NCBI GenBank assembly: GCA_027083995.1
Contig: JALWME010000048.1
Coordinates: 1-6,249, forward strand
Length of the DNA stretch: 6,249 bases
DNA from: Sulfurovum sp.
GTDB taxonomy: Bacteria > Campylobacterota > Campylobacteria > Campylobacterales > Sulfurovaceae
Reading direction: 5' to 3'
The position numbers and the translations under genes were made by a program. Within the stretch, counting starts at the first letter, position 1. Every line of letters begins with the position of its first letter. Of this stretch, positions 6,020-6,249 are shown in pieces. A model generated the notes under the pieces. The model searched no databases. It was not told the origin of the DNA and saw only the letters and a list, made by a program, of their open reading frames with translations.

Positions 6020-6249
6020 TAAGCTCTGACCTTTGCTGCTTTGAGTGTATTTGACAGAAGCATAGCAATGGTCATGGGTCCTACACCACCAGGGACTGGT
6101 GTAATGTATGAACATTTTTTACTTACATTTTCAAAATCTACATCACCTGTGAGTGAGCCATCTTCCATACGGTTGATACCTATATCTATGACGATAGCAC
6201 CATCTTTTACCATATCTTCTTTGATAAGCCCAGGTACACCTACACCTAC
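6019..6249 (-). CDS. folD: Methylenetetrahydrofolate dehydrogenase/cyclohydrolase, C-terminal part (cut by window edge)
   Basis: FolD oxidises 5,10-methylene-THF with NADP+ and hydrolyses the methenyl product to 10-formyl-THF, supplying one-carbon units in the cytosol. Only the last 76 codons are in the window; the start lies beyond base 6249. The visible part covers the end of the Rossmann dinucleotide-binding domain and the C-terminal helix. It contains [26 protein letters not shown] and the signature [17 protein letters not shown], which is diagnostic of the family. Residues line up with the E. coli FolD C-terminus without gaps that I can see. It is the upstream gene of lepB, with a stop/start overlap of one base. 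The same folD-lepB adjacency occurs in Campylobacter and Helicobacter, as I recall. Confidence 0.96.
   Translation of the reverse strand, partial: VGVGVPGLIKEDMVKDGAIVIDIGINRMEDGSLTGDVDFENVSKKCSYITPVPGGVGPMTIAMLLSNTLKAAKVRA

Noticed and set aside
6020..6115. 32-codon N-terminal extension of lepB
   Set aside because: It overlaps folD completely in another frame, would place extra sequence before the membrane anchor, and MKKF at 6019 is a better start.

Overview
The window looks like chromosome from a Campylobacterota (epsilonproteobacterial) lineage, probably a free-living Sulfurovum or Sulfurimonas relative. The basis is moderate-to-low GC, short A-rich leaders with AAGGA-type ribosome binding sites, TATAAT -10 boxes without a recognisable -35, the folD-lepB-rpiB order, and the character of the proteins. 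The genus is an inference from memory, not from a search.

Layout. On the minus strand at the left are the first 134 codons of a glutamine-dependent NAD+ synthetase (nadE, cut by the window edge) and, upstream of it, a cytosolic cyclophilin-type peptidyl-prolyl isomerase. These two probably share a transcript. Divergent from them is pyrF (OMP decarboxylase, plus strand). The 66-bp space between cyclophilin and pyrF holds a symmetrical promoter: a 12-bp palindrome that reads TATAAT on both strands, overlapped by a 9-bp inverted repeat. Converging on pyrF is a 42-residue single-pass membrane protein gene that overlaps the pyrF end. Next come a complete tRNA-Ser(GCU) with its own promoter, a 220-bp AT-rich gap, and a large plus-strand gene for a six-helix membrane PAS-GGDEF-EAL protein (cyclic-di-GMP synthesis and breakdown). 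Converging on that gene is a tight minus-strand operon read from the right edge: folD (3' part only), lepB (signal peptidase I) and rpiB (ribose-5-phosphate isomerase B).

Function. Most of the window is housekeeping: NAD, pyrimidine, one-carbon and pentose-phosphate metabolism, protein folding and secretion. The accessory-looking part is the tRNA-Ser / GGDEF-EAL segment. I found no CRISPR array, insertion sequence, toxin-antitoxin pair, phage gene or defence system, and no clearly new multi-gene system. The points most worth a second look are regulatory: the symmetrical divergent promoter, the apparently leaderless start of the GGDEF-EAL gene, a possible RNA switch over the nadE ribosome binding site, and the small membrane-protein gene.
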